Positions 40,095-50,800 of a stretch of 64,000 nt of DNA are shown piece by piece. How positions within the stretch are numbered: position 1 is the first letter of the stretch; every line of letters begins with the position of its first letter. A program made the position numbers and the translations under genes. Source of the DNA: Tritrichomonas musculus (lineage: Eukaryota; Parabasalia; Tritrichomonadida; Tritrichomonadidae); contig JAPFFF010000008.1 of the NCBI GenBank assembly GCA_039105265.1, positions 806,001 through 870,000 on the forward strand. The letters are read 5' to 3'. The notes under the pieces were generated by a model. That model was not told the origin of the DNA. It saw only the letters and a list, made by a program, of their open reading frames with translations, and ran no database searches.

Positions 40095-41168
40095 ATGAAG
40101 AAAGTTCACCTTTATACCATAACGGGTCAGAAAATTACACTTGATATAAACCAAAGAGATTGTATTAAAAATTTAAAGAAGAAACTAGAACAATATGAAA
40201 AAATTCCAACAGATCAACTATCATTAGTTTATCAATGCAAAGAGCTAGCCGATGATTATACCCTCCTATATTATTCAATAAATGATGATTCCAAAATTCA
40301 AGCGATATTAAAATCAGCGGAAGGAAGTTGTCAAGCCGAAAATATGTCCCGAGTTGTTGGATTTGCGAGAGATGATCATGAAATCTACAGGGCACATTTA
40401 GAATGCGGAAGGTTGGGGAAATTATACATCCGAAATTCATGTGTGACCGGTGTATATGATCAAGGAAACACCGAAACATGCTATGCACATGCTTCCTGCA
40501 GTGCCTATATCAATGCCATCCACACAATTCCCGGATCGAGACCTCCACCATCGTTTGCTGACTGTTTTCAGATAGCAAAGTATAGAGATACTGGTGGCGG
40601 ATATGTAACCGACTCATTAACACTTTTAGAAAATCATTTCCAATATGGAATAAAGTTTCAACACACAAAAGAACTTCCAGAAATTCGTGAAGTCCTGACA
40701 ACACCGATTATCTTCTCCTTCACAACAAGTAATGAAGGATGGGAGAGAATAAAACATGGATCTCTTGTTGAAAAACCACCAGGTGATTCGGATGGTTGGC
40801 ATTCTGTTCTTCTCGAAGGATATGATCTTGAAAGAGACGTTTGCATTTGCAAAAATTCGTGGGGAGGAATAACAGCTGAGCCACGTTTCGAATGCAGACC
40901 TTCGGCGACATGCAATTATCGTTTTGTGAAACTTTATTGGACATTGGAAAGCATCCAAGGGAAAAATACGTACGAATATAATCCTATCATGAGAAAATGC
41001 ATTGAAAGGCTAGATGGAAGAAAAATTGATGCTGCTTGGATGGATAAAAAAACTGCTGATTATTGCACTGATTACGTGTGTAAATATCATCCAGAAAAAG
41101 AAGGTGATTTAAAATATCTTGGATATGATATTGAAGAATGGATTAAAATAAATATTAATAGAAGATGA
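40095..41168 (+). CDS. Ubiquitin-like domain fused to papain-like cysteine protease
   Basis: The 357-residue protein starts with a ubiquitin-like domain (about 1-77): MKKVHLYTITGQKITLDINQ aligns with the first strands of ubiquitin, IPTDQLSLVYQCKELADDYT matches the IPPDQQRLIF..LED region, and the domain ends near SAEG rather than RLRGG. A C1-type protease domain follows: Gln123 and Cys129 in DQGNTETCYAHA, His236 in DGWHSVLLEGYD and Asn254 in CKNSWGG. All four catalytic positions are present and there is no signal peptide or I29 propeptide, so it should be cytosolic and active. C1 proteases are normally secretory, and I know of no standard family with this order. It may bind the proteasome or ubiquitin receptors through the Ubl (inference). 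Start chosen by the Ubl alignment and the nearby initiator. Confidence 0.9.
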   Translation: MKKVHLYTITGQKITLDINQRDCIKNLKKKLEQYEKIPTDQLSLVYQCKELADDYTLLYYSINDDSKIQAILKSAEGSCQAENMSRVVGFARDDHEIYRAHLECGRLGKLYIRNSCVTGVYDQGNTETCYAHASCSAYINAIHTIPGSRPPPSFADCFQIAKYRDTGGGYVTDSLTLLENHFQYGIKFQHTKELPEIREVLTTPIIFSFTTSNEGWERIKHGSLVEKPPGDSDGWHSVLLEGYDLERDVCICKNSWGGITAEPRFECRPSATCNYRFVKLYWTLESIQGKNTYEYNPIMRKCIERLDGRKIDAAWMDKKTADYCTDYVCKYHPEKEGDLKYLGYDIEEWIKININRR

Positions 41169-41527
41169 AAACAATTACCTTTACATATTATCGGTCATTT
41201 TTTTTTTTTTTTTTTAAAAATCGTCATTTACAAAACATATTATTTTTTAATATATAATTAGTAATCCTTTAGATTTTATTAATTCACATGTTCAGCTAGG
41301 ATCAAAGGCAATATTCACCTAGCATTAATTATTATATAAAATGTTATAAAGTTGCCTTAAAAAAGAATACAAATGATTTTTATTAAATAAAAAATGAATT
41401 AATAATTAAAATGTTAAAAATTTCAAAATAAAACAAAACAAATTTGAGATAAAACTTAAAAGAAATTAAAAATTTTAAACTTATATTAATCAATAGGATA
41501 TTGAAAAAGTTTGCAATTCAATTAGAG
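41169..41527. other. Intergenic spacer
   Basis: The spacer holds only A/T-rich sequence with a T-run near 41199-41214; I see no gene. Confidence 0.5.
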
Positions 41528-43456
41528 ATGCTTTTCTATTTCATTGTACTTTCATTATCTAAAGTATCGATTATTCCGCTTCCTCTAGAAATTACCGAAC
41601 TTGGTGACAAATTTTGGACTTTAACAGATAGCATGGAAATTGGATATGATTCATCCATATCTGATTATGGTTCAGAACTTTCCCAATTTATATCAGACTC
41701 ACTCTATGTTCCCACTGGAATTCGTCTTCAAATTCGAGAAACTTCATCAGTCAAATTAGGGATACAATTAGGAACATCAGATGATGATGAATATCATTTA
41801 ACCATGGATGAAAATCTTGTAACAATTCTAGGGAAAACTAGGGAACTCCTATTCGATGGTTTTCAAAGCCTACTTCAACTATTTCCACCCGAGATATATA
41901 TCAATAAGACAGTTCAATCGAAAATCGACTGGAAAGCCCCGTGTGTTATCATACATGACAAACCCAGACTCCAATGGCGAAGTTTGATGATTGATGTTTG
42001 CCGCCATTTTTTTGACGTTGAAACGATCAAGTCAATTATTGATGGAATGAGTCATTACAAATTAAACGTTCTCCATTTTCACCTCACCGAAGACCAAGGA
42101 TGGCGAATAGACTTAGAAAAATACCCTGACCTTGCCAAATTCGGATCCAGACGAGATTCTTCACCCAAAATGTGGAATAGAAATGAACAGGACGGAATTC
42201 CATACGGACCTTTTTCATTTTCTGAAGCCGATGCACGCGAGATAGTCGAGTATGGACGTCAACGGTCGATAACAGTTATACCTGAGATTGAGATGCCTGG
42301 ACATGCATTGTCACTTTTGTGCGGTTATCCCCAGTTTTCGTGTAAAGGGGGCCCTTTTAAACCTCGTTGTATGTGGGGCGTTGAGTCTGATATAATTTGT
42401 GCTGGTAATGATGAAGCGATTGAGTTTCTTGAGAAAATTCTCGATGAAATAATGAGCATATTTCCAAGTGTCTTCATTCATTGTGGTGGTGATGAGTGCC
42501 CTAGATCAAGGTGGAAGGAGTGTCCTAAGTGTCAGAAAAGAATGAAAGATGAAGGTCTTCAAAATGAGGATCAGTTACAAAGCTGGTTTACTTGTCATTT
42601 CGCTAAGTATTTGGAGTCTAAAGGTAGAAGACTTATTGGTTGGGATGAAATACTTAAAGGTGATCTTGAATTCCCTCAATCTGCTGTAGTTATGTCATGG
42701 TTAGGGAACGCTGATAAAGCTGCAAAACTTGGTCATGATGTTATTATGACTCCTTGTACACAGCTTTATTTCACATATCAACAATTTGTGGCAAATGAAC
42801 CTTATGAATATGTTGGTCTTGGTTACATTCCAACTTATTCAATCTATCATTTTAATCCAACACAGGATATTCCAGATGATTTGGCACATCATGTTATCGG
42901 CGTTCAAGGATCTCTTTGGACTGAATATGTGTGGGAAAGAACGGACCTTCAATGGAAGATTTTCCCTAGAATTTTGGCAATAGCTGAGCTTGGTTGGGTT
43001 CCAAATGAGAATAAAGATTGGATACGTTTCGTTCATTCGTACGCAAATCACCAATCAAAGGCTATTTCAAATATGGGAATCGTTTGTGCTGGTCTAAGTT
43101 TCGGTACTCTAGGAGTTTGGAATAAAAAAGAATTGACAGCAAATAAATGGATATTTGTTGAGTTTCCTCTCACTCAAGCAATCAATAATAATTCTGATGA
43201 AGGAAATATTGAAGCAGACTTTTTGAGAACTGATGATAAGTCAACAACTCACATAAGAAATGTGAAATTGCTCTTTAACGACGCAGTTGTCGCTGAAGAT
43301 GATCATGAGGGAATTACTGGTGATTCACCTTCTAATCCTACTTATTTATTGGACACACATGCAACATGCACTCCTGAAAATATTAAAATTCAGGCAGAAA
43401 TGATGTGTGAAGGTGATGATGATTGCGAGGGAGTAGTTTACCTTTACATAAGATAA
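41528..43456 (+). CDS. Beta-N-acetylhexosaminidase (GH20)
   Basis: The 642-residue protein removes terminal N-acetylhexosamine from glycans, probably as a secreted or lysosomal enzyme. The ATG at 41528 gives a signal peptide (MLFYFIVLSLSKVSI); the frame also extends upstream through TTG but without ATG. An N-terminal GH20b-like domain (about 20-140) precedes the TIM barrel, which starts LQWRSLMIDVCRHFFDVETI and includes HFHLTEDQGWR, IPEIEMPGHALSL, the catalytic Asp-Glu in FIHCGGDECPRSRW (about 320), RRLIGWDEIL and GSLWTEYVW. This matches known GH20 signatures in full. The C-terminal part after about 510 is a divergent extension. Trichomonads use such enzymes to degrade host mucin, which is the likely role here. 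Confidence 0.95.
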   Translation: MLFYFIVLSLSKVSIIPLPLEITELGDKFWTLTDSMEIGYDSSISDYGSELSQFISDSLYVPTGIRLQIRETSSVKLGIQLGTSDDDEYHLTMDENLVTILGKTRELLFDGFQSLLQLFPPEIYINKTVQSKIDWKAPCVIIHDKPRLQWRSLMIDVCRHFFDVETIKSIIDGMSHYKLNVLHFHLTEDQGWRIDLEKYPDLAKFGSRRDSSPKMWNRNEQDGIPYGPFSFSEADAREIVEYGRQRSITVIPEIEMPGHALSLLCGYPQFSCKGGPFKPRCMWGVESDIICAGNDEAIEFLEKILDEIMSIFPSVFIHCGGDECPRSRWKECPKCQKRMKDEGLQNEDQLQSWFTCHFAKYLESKGRRLIGWDEILKGDLEFPQSAVVMSWLGNADKAAKLGHDVIMTPCTQLYFTYQQFVANEPYEYVGLGYIPTYSIYHFNPTQDIPDDLAHHVIGVQGSLWTEYVWERTDLQWKIFPRILAIAELGWVPNENKDWIRFVHSYANHQSKAISNMGIVCAGLSFGTLGVWNKKELTANKWIFVEFPLTQAINNNSDEGNIEADFLRTDDKSTTHIRNVKLLFNDAVVAEDDHEGITGDSPSNPTYLLDTHATCTPENIKIQAEMMCEGDDDCEGVVYLYIR

Positions 43457-43599
43457 GTAAAGGAGTACTGAGCTCTCAAATTTTAACTAAATAAAAATAT
43501 GTTTAAAACAATGTATCTTGAATTAGAAATAATAACATCCAAATATTTTTAAATGAATAAGTTATTAATAAAAATTTTGATAATTACGAAATTTTGAAT

Positions 43600-44310
43600 T
43601 CACAACTAGATGGGCCATCAATTTTATCGTATCATGATTTTAGTTCAAATTTAACAATAATTACATAAAATAGTTCTTTAAAAGCAATTGGAAATAATTA
43701 TTCAGGAGAAATTTATGCATCTCTTCCTCGAATTAACAAATTATACAGAATTTCAAATACAAGATAGGCAGGGAACTCTGTATTCACCAATTTCAGCTTT
43801 GTTGGCATATACAGGATCTTATTTTATTGTATCTGACCCCAATAATAGTGAAAAAAATTATTAGCTTACAATTTACGAAGCAATAATGATGCTTATCCTA
43901 GATTTATAGATTTTGGTTTATTTGGTTTTGGTTGCGAGGTGATTGATTCTGAAGGAGCAATAATTTTCATTGATTATGGAACAAATTATAATGGATGTCT
44001 TGGTGAATATTGTTATTTTTTTTAAGAATTCAATTGAACCAGTCTTCCTTCCTAATCAAGTTTTTTTAAAAAGCTATAAAAATTTCAAATGGTTATTTTT
44101 TCTTTTGGTATATATGCATTAAGTTCAACTGGTAAAGTTTATCAAAGTAGTTTACCAGTTGATCCAAATCCTCCTATAAACAACGATACACAAAATGAAT
44201 TGCCAGTTTCATTTTTTATACCATAGACTTTCTTGCCAATTTCACCTCAAATGTTATATGGTTTTGATGCACTCAAAATAACTATAGATAAAGAAATCCA
44301 TTTATCATTT
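43600..44310 (+). pseudogene. Degenerate RCC1-like gene remnant
   Basis: Broken + strand frames read SLKAIGNNYSGEIYASLPRI, GFGCEVIDSEGAIIFIDYGT and GIYALSSTGKVYQSSLPVDP, with several stops. The repeated pattern of G-x-N/S-S-G-x-[VI]-Y is typical of trichomonad RCC1-like propellers, but the match is loose. No start codon or complete frame remains. Confidence 0.45.
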
Positions 44311-44382
44311 ACATTCACTACTAATATTTATAATTTTCAATAGTTTTTAATATTGAATTAGCTTTGTTTGTTTGATTGAGTA

Positions 44383-45500
44383 TTATATATCAAATCCAAA
44401 TCCTTCATAGAATTCCTTTTTAATCTCGGGAATTTGCTTAATATTAATTTTAGATTCGTTTAAAACCCTGATTTATCGTCATCTTTTAAATGAAGTTTCT
44501 TTATATTTTGTAGTGTTTGCCCATTAATAAATTCAATGGTAATAATGCCTTCATCTTTGACAGTTCCATAAAAATTTGGTAAAAAAGAATGTTGAAAATT
44601 TGAATAATTCGATTTTTCTCTTTTCATTAATTTTTCGGCTTCATTCATATTATTAGGTATCTTTTGTAAAAGGAATTCTTCTTCTTCTATGTGATAAATT
44701 AAATTAACTTGAAAAAGAGATCCAGAACCTACATTTCTAACTGTAATATATTCATCTTTTTGAATTTCTTTTTGATTGGAATTGATGCCAATTGAAAGAA
44801 AATCTTCCATTCGATTTTTATTCAATTTGCTGTAACTTTTCTTTATTAAATATCCAAATAGACTCGGGTGAATAATTCCCCATATTTCTTTAATAATATG
44901 TTTTGATTGCAATTTTAATTTGAAATTAAGACTGAAAGATAAAATTTCTTCTTTTAATTCAGAATGACATTTCAATTCAATGTAATTAATATAGATTAAT
45001 TTATCAAATGAATCTTTTGAATTGGATAAAAAACATATATTTAAATTTGGATTGCTCGAAAAAAGTTCTTGAAGAAGATGAAATGATAATTGATTAATTA
45101 TAATTATTGCTTTCTCAAAACTTAAAATGAAATATAAATTTCTGTCTGGTTCTTCATACTTATCAATGATAACTATTTTTGATTCCAAAAAATTAGAAAA
45201 AACTGCTTTTGCTTCACTCTTATTAAAACTATCAGAAATAAGAAGAAAAGTATAATCAAGAATAATTCGATTAAATCTGTTATCTGCTATGCTTTAAATA
45301 CTGGTCATTTTGATCTCAAAATGACCAGTTAAACCTCTTTTTATTTAATTTTAATGACCAGTAATCGAAAATGTCCAATAATATTTTTTTTGAAATGAAA
45401 CTTGAACAAAAATTTTTTTAATTTTCTTGACGGTTAGAAGGTCAATAATTCTCGAATACAATCAATATTTGAATCGATTTTTTATATCACATTACAGCAA

Positions 45501-45544
<44 letters not shown>

Positions 45545-45887
45545 TTTTCAATAAAATTACTCAAACAAAAAAGATTTAAATGCTTGACTTTTTGATAGGA
45601 GATCGTTTTTTCAAATGTCTTCTTTTTTATATGCAAATCGAGAATGACCAGTATAAAAAAAATTGCAATATCCATCATTTAAATGTTCAACTTTTTGATA
45701 ATAGACCGTTTTTTCAAAAAATCCAAAATGACCAGTCATAACGAGATGTCAGCCTAATTTTACTCAAAAAGTATATATGGCAAAAAAAGTGGCATGACCA
45801 CTCCGACCATTTAAAGCCTAGGTTATCTGCAATTCTGATTTCTTGATTTGCAAACAATTGGGATATTAAAGAAATATCATTGAACAT
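44383..45887 (-). pseudogene. Inverted, internally deleted copy of the kinase-Sel1 gene
   Basis: From the ATG at 45887 the - strand repeats the start of the 33895 gene (MFNDISLISQLLANQEI). It is then interrupted by the 534-bp element at 45288-45821, and continues to LHLKDDDK, equivalent to residue 291. There it jumps to the very C-terminus (NESKI, then EIKKEFYEGFGFDI and the stop), so about 2.6 kb comprising the catalytic part and all Sel1 repeats is missing. Flanking homology continues on both sides (to about 44317 and 45930). The encoded piece lacks the catalytic loop and cannot be an active kinase. Confidence 0.92.
45288..45821. mobile_element. Non-autonomous element with 9-bp target duplication (534 bp)
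   Basis: The element is flanked by GTTATCTGC at 45279-45287 and 45822-45830. The intact kinase gene at 33895 has a single copy of the site in its leader (reverse complement GCAGATAAC near 33953), proving insertion. The ends share an imperfect inverted repeat around GCTTTAAAT..TGGTCAT. A 9-bp duplication fits Mutator-like elements. Inside are several ACTGGTCATTTTGA/TCAAAATGACCAGT palindromes and a 40-base A-run (45503-45542), but no gene. Confidence 0.9.
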
Positions 45888-46127
45888 AATAAAAACAAAA
45901 TTTTTAAAGTGAATATTTCTTTCAAATTTTTTAACGGTCTAATTATTTGAAATATCTATTAATCTGCAAATATATTAATAAATAACTTGTATTATTAATA
46001 TTAAGTAAGTCATATAATATTTAAAAATATTATAAAAAATTATAATATACTTAATATATAATTTTAATTGGTAAATTATATTGACAGCCACTCTTTATAA
46101 TTTGGCCAATTCAATTTGGTCAAATAA

Positions 46128-46163
<36 letters not shown>

Positions 46164-46194
46164 TAATTTATTGTTACAATTATTTTATTTTAAA

Positions 46195-46199
46195 TCATA
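46195..46199 (+). promoter_or_regulatory. Initiator-like TCATA
   Basis: TCATA lies directly before the ATG of the Arf-like gene (TCATAAATGG), the usual place for a trichomonad initiator. A pure T-run of about 30 bases at 46131-46160 lies upstream. Confidence 0.5.
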
Positions 46200-46200
46200 A

Positions 46201-46725
46201 ATGGATCTTTATTTAAGTGATATTAAGGCAAAATGGTTTGGACCTAATAGACCACGCTGCTTGATGCTTGGATTAAAAGGTGCTGGTAAATTACAAATTC
46301 TTTTAAAATTAAAGCTTGGAATGTACTATCCATCAATTCCTGAAATCGATTTTGATATGCATTATTATACGATATGTGCATTTCACATTGGTGATGAATA
46401 CAATGATAACCCAATTTGGCGCCGTTATTATAATAATACACAATTTTTGATCTTTGTTGTCGACTCTGCTGACATGAGCAATATTGATGAGGCATGTGCT
46501 GAACTTCACAAAATTCTTGAAGAAGAAAAACTAAAAGATGCTGCTCTTCTTGTATTCGCAAATAATCAGGATCTTCCAAATGCACTAACTGCAAATGAGC
46601 TAAGGGATCGTATTGGGCTTGATTCAATGTCAAATCGTTTATGGCATGTTCAGGAAATGAATGGTATAACTGGAGAAGGTTTATATGAAGGTTTTGATTG
46701 GATTAGAGAGCATATAAAGAAATAA
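46201..46725 (+). CDS. Degenerate Arf-like small GTPase
   Basis: The 174-residue protein has the full length and clear framework of Arf GTPases (PRCLMLGLKGAGK, then ILLKLKLG; WRRYYNNTQFLIFVVDSAD; ALLVFANNQDLPNAL; GEGLYEGFDWI), which normally recruit vesicle coats to membranes. However, the conserved functional residues are altered. The myristoylated Gly2 is Asp. The P-loop Thr that coordinates magnesium (Arf1 Thr31) is Leu31, and the switch I Thr (Arf1 Thr48) is Glu. DVGGQ is HIGDE, and NKQD is NNQD. Nucleotide binding and switching are therefore doubtful, yet the frame is undamaged and has an initiator. It is either a pseudo-GTPase under selection or a very young pseudogene. Confidence 0.85.
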   Translation: MDLYLSDIKAKWFGPNRPRCLMLGLKGAGKLQILLKLKLGMYYPSIPEIDFDMHYYTICAFHIGDEYNDNPIWRRYYNNTQFLIFVVDSADMSNIDEACAELHKILEEEKLKDAALLVFANNQDLPNALTANELRDRIGLDSMSNRLWHVQEMNGITGEGLYEGFDWIREHIKK

Positions 46726-46824
46726 TTGTTATTCTTTAATAAACTTTAAAACACTTGGCTAGATTAAAAATAACAAAATAATTAGCTAATTTCACTTTTA
46801 AATACAGGGAAATACAATTGAAGA

Positions 46825-46858
<34 letters not shown>

Positions 46859-46859
46859 A

Positions 46860-47130
46860 AAAACCTTTTACTATTTCATCACTGCAAATATAAAAGCAAT
46901 TCATTATTATTCACACGCTGCAAGTTTAAATCATCAACGAGGGCAGTTATTCCTCGATTTCATTATTCATGGAGGCAAATATGTCACTCGCGATATCAAC
47001 AAAACAATCCTATATTATTCTATGGCTGCAAATCAAGATGACCCCGAAGCACAATTAAATCTTGGAACTATTTATTATATAGGAGATTTTATTATCAAAG
47101 ACTTTTATAGTTTTATTTTTTTATGCAATT
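46860..47130 (+). pseudogene. Sel1-repeat fragment
   Basis: Broken frames give AIHYYSHAASLNHQRGQLFL, GGKYVTRDINKTILYYSMAA and NQDDPEAQLNLGTIYYIGD, about two Sel1 units like those of the kinase at 33895. No start or end is present. Confidence 0.75.
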
Positions 47131-47370
47131 TTTATTGTTTGGCATGATTCGATTGCAAATAATGATCATTTATATTGCTATTTCAGGAAATGAGTATTAA
47201 AGCAAGTCGATGCCTCAGTCAACTCGTCTGTTTCAAATCTATGAAATTATTGTCACTTTTTTGACAAAGGAAATACAATGTTCATAATAAAGGGAATACA
47301 ATCTCTGTAAGAGATTCTTTCTCAGAGCTAATCGACGGTTATCATAATAGATAATTGGCAAAGGGAAGAA

Positions 47371-47484
47371 AATGAAGTGACAAATTCATTGATGAGGTAA
47401 ATTCTATTACGAATAGAATTTGAAATAAAAATGTTAATTTGTTCATGTAACACAATTGGTGAACTGGTTGAATTTGTCACTTCA
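47371..47484. repeat. Short inverted-repeat element
   Basis: GAAGTGACAAATTCA near 47374 is matched in reverse by TGAATTTGTCACTTC near 47466-47481, forming a hairpin with an internal palindrome (ATTCTATTACGAATAGAATT). Looks like a tiny MITE. The remainder of 47131-47830 shows no gene; a pair of (ATA)n runs precedes the helicase stop codon. Confidence 0.55.
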
Positions 47485-47830
47485 CTAACAGTCCCATATC
47501 AATTTTCAATTTCCCATATAAACCGTCTCTGATGTGAATTGTGTAATTTTTGTCCACCAACTATAAATAATAAGTACTACCTGCCAAATTGAAATAAAAT
47601 TAATTTTTACAATTTTAATATTGAGTTTTTGTTTAAATATTTGTGAAGACTCATTGAATAATTTTATCAGAAATAATAATTTAAAATGTTTTAAACATTT
47701 TCAATAAAAATGGGGTATAAATGTCTGCACTTATTCTTTATCTTATTCATTTGCGACCAACAAAACCAATAATACTCAAAAGCCATTATTTTTATTATAT
47801 AATAATAATAATAATAAAAATGTAAAATAA

Positions 47831-50800
47831 TTACTCGAACATTTCGCCTTTCTGCATTCCGCAATTTGGACACTTAACAATGATGTTCTCCACATTATCA
47901 AATTTAATGAAGAACAATTCTCCACAACTCTCGCAGAAATACCAATGAACTTTATCGAACTGGCTTTCATTAGGACTATTCTTATTCACTGCGATGTAAT
48001 TTTCAGATTTAGCGCGAATCTGTTTGAGAACGTTTTCGATTTCCTTGTTGTAATGATCAAAGAGCCATGAGCCAACAATGCAAGGCTCTTTACACCTGCA
48101 ACCTTCAATTGGACACATCAACCTTGAAACAGGGACAGGCAAGTCTCCTTGGCCATGAATGATTGATTCATATTCAGCCAAGACTTTTTCTCTAGCATCT
48201 TTTAATGGCAAGAAATGATTTCCATGGAAGACGTACAAAATACCTTCACTTTCTGGTGGTTCTAAAACATCTTTAAAGTATGTAGAATGTTCGCAGAAAA
48301 TTGCACATTTTTCACCAGATAAAGCACGACATCTTTTGCCACATATTGCACATTTAAATTGGCATCTACAATTGCATCTATCAATGCAATGTTCAGAGCA
48401 TTTTCTAGGGCATTGCTTTTTGCACACGTTGCAAAAATGCTGACATGGAAAATTGCATTGAATTGGCCTTGAACATTCTTGCTTCAATGGTGTGTTGTGA
48501 TTGCCACAAAAGTTGTGAATTAATGTTACTTCGGTGCGACAAATGAAATGTTGATGAGCTGGGAACTTATCACAACATTTACATGGACATCTGTGGCCAC
48601 AAGGGAAGATGAATTCGCATTGTCTTTGACATTCTGTTTCATGATGCCGTCTTTCAATGCATTCGAAACATTTCCCTGAACAAACATGACCACAAGGAAG
48701 AACATGATTGCATTCTCTCATGCATTTTGGATGATCTTCGCCACACTTGTATTTGAATGTTCTTCCACAATTCTCACATTCTTTATCAAGTTGAACTTTG
48801 CAGTCACAATCGCCTTTATGTCCGCATTGAAGCTTGCATGGATGTCCACATCTCTTGACGGGTTTGCCACATTCCGTACGACACTTTGCCTTGCCAGAAG
48901 TAACAAGATAACATTCAATGTCAGCTTCATGACCACAAGGGAACTTGTGATGAATCTTTTCTTTGCATGGAGGACATGTTTTATTATGAGTGCATTTACC
49001 ACAGTTTCCTTTGCATCGATGACCATTTACACAATGTTTTTCACATTGGAAAGGACAGTAATAATCATCGTGCTCTGTTGGTCCTGGCGGGAATGAGTGA
49101 CAATGACAAACAAGTTGACAATTGTGTCCACAAGGAAGCTTGAAATTACACTTCTCTTTGCAGTATGAAAACCTGAAACGAAGGATTTGGTCTGGCGTTT
49201 TCAAGAAGGAAGGAATATTTGCTGAATTTGGCTTATGAATGATACACTTGTTGACAACAAGTCCTTCACAATCTGGCTTTGACATTGCAAAAGGACTTAA
49301 ATGAGAAGCAGCATCCGAAATTTTCCTCCATTGTTCATTTTCTTTTATTTTGTTTTCTTTGCCAAAGACTCTTTCATTGCCTAAAACAACAAGCATCTCT
49401 CGTGCACGTGAAAGTGTAACAAGTGCTCTGTTTCGATTTTTAACAAAGCCTGGTCTATCAGATCGTGTCAGTGAAACAATGATCACTTTGTTTTCTTCTC
49501 CTTGGAAGTTGTCAAGAACAACAACTTTTATTTGCCTGGGACTCCTGATGCTTCCAAAAGGATCATACATCTTAGATGAACTACTTTTCCTGCATTGATC
49601 ATACAATTTATCTATCTCTCGCTGAATGAGAAACATTTGTCCTTTGTAGAGAGATATGATGGTGATATCTTCTGGTTTGTAACCACGACAAATGAAGAAT
49701 GGAACTAAAGAGGCACAAAACTTTGCTTCTTGAGGATTTGCGTGACTTCTTGAAGATATTTTACTCTCTTCGAAATTGTGCATGTAAAAACGGACTCGGT
49801 AAGGAATACCGAAAGGAATTCCAAGATTATTTGTTGATTCAGCATCATTAATTTGCTCTTTCCCTTCATTATAAAACACATTTCTAATGAGAGCGCTTAT
49901 CTGTGGATGCATTCTTCTTTGCACCGAAAGAGTGAAAAGACACTCTGCTCTTTGCTTTTTTGCGTTAACAACGAGCTTTTCAAACAATGAAACATCATAA
50001 TTACAAGGATCAAAAGTTAGTTCATGTTCGACTTTAGGACGAAGTTGTTGATAATCACCAATAAGAATCATTCTTTTCAACGAACTTGGCAAGATGCAAC
50101 TCAACATGCTTTCAGTGAGTTCTCCAGCTTCTTCAACAATTAATATTTCACAGCCAGCAACTTCAAGTGCTTCTTTTCTTACACTTGCAACAGTTGATGT
50201 CATTCCAATCAATTTCATCTTTTGGAGAAATCTTCCAGCCTCTCTTGTTTCACGTTCATTGAAAGCGATTTCTTGCTTTTGAAGATCTTCTTCAAATGCG
50301 TTGATCATCCTTGTCAATGGATCCGAAATTATCTTCAAGTAGTCAATCATTAATTCATGTGGTTTCTTTCCTGTGTTAGAAAACAAGATTGCAAATTTGC
50401 CTTCAAGAACTTCTTTAATATAAGCTTTAGGTAGATTTTCTTCGATTTCAGTTCCATCTAGAGAAACTCTTGTCATTTCAGTAACATCTTCATCATTGTA
50501 AATTTTATCTTCAAATAATTCTTCTTCTTCTTCTTCAACATTGTCATCGTATTCTTCAATGACTTTTTTGTCAGCTTCTTTTTGTTGTAGCATTTCAACT
50601 TTCGATGAATTAATAGCAAAATCATCTGGACTTGGATGAATGTCAGGTTTAATGTTGCTTTCATCTTTATCTTTCTTGTCTTCTTCTTCTTCTTTGTCAT
50701 AATAATAATCATCGGGATCATCAAGATTGTTACTTTTCAGGTTTTCATAAGGATTGTGATAAACTTGACCAACAACAATTCCTTTGTTATAATTGTATAT

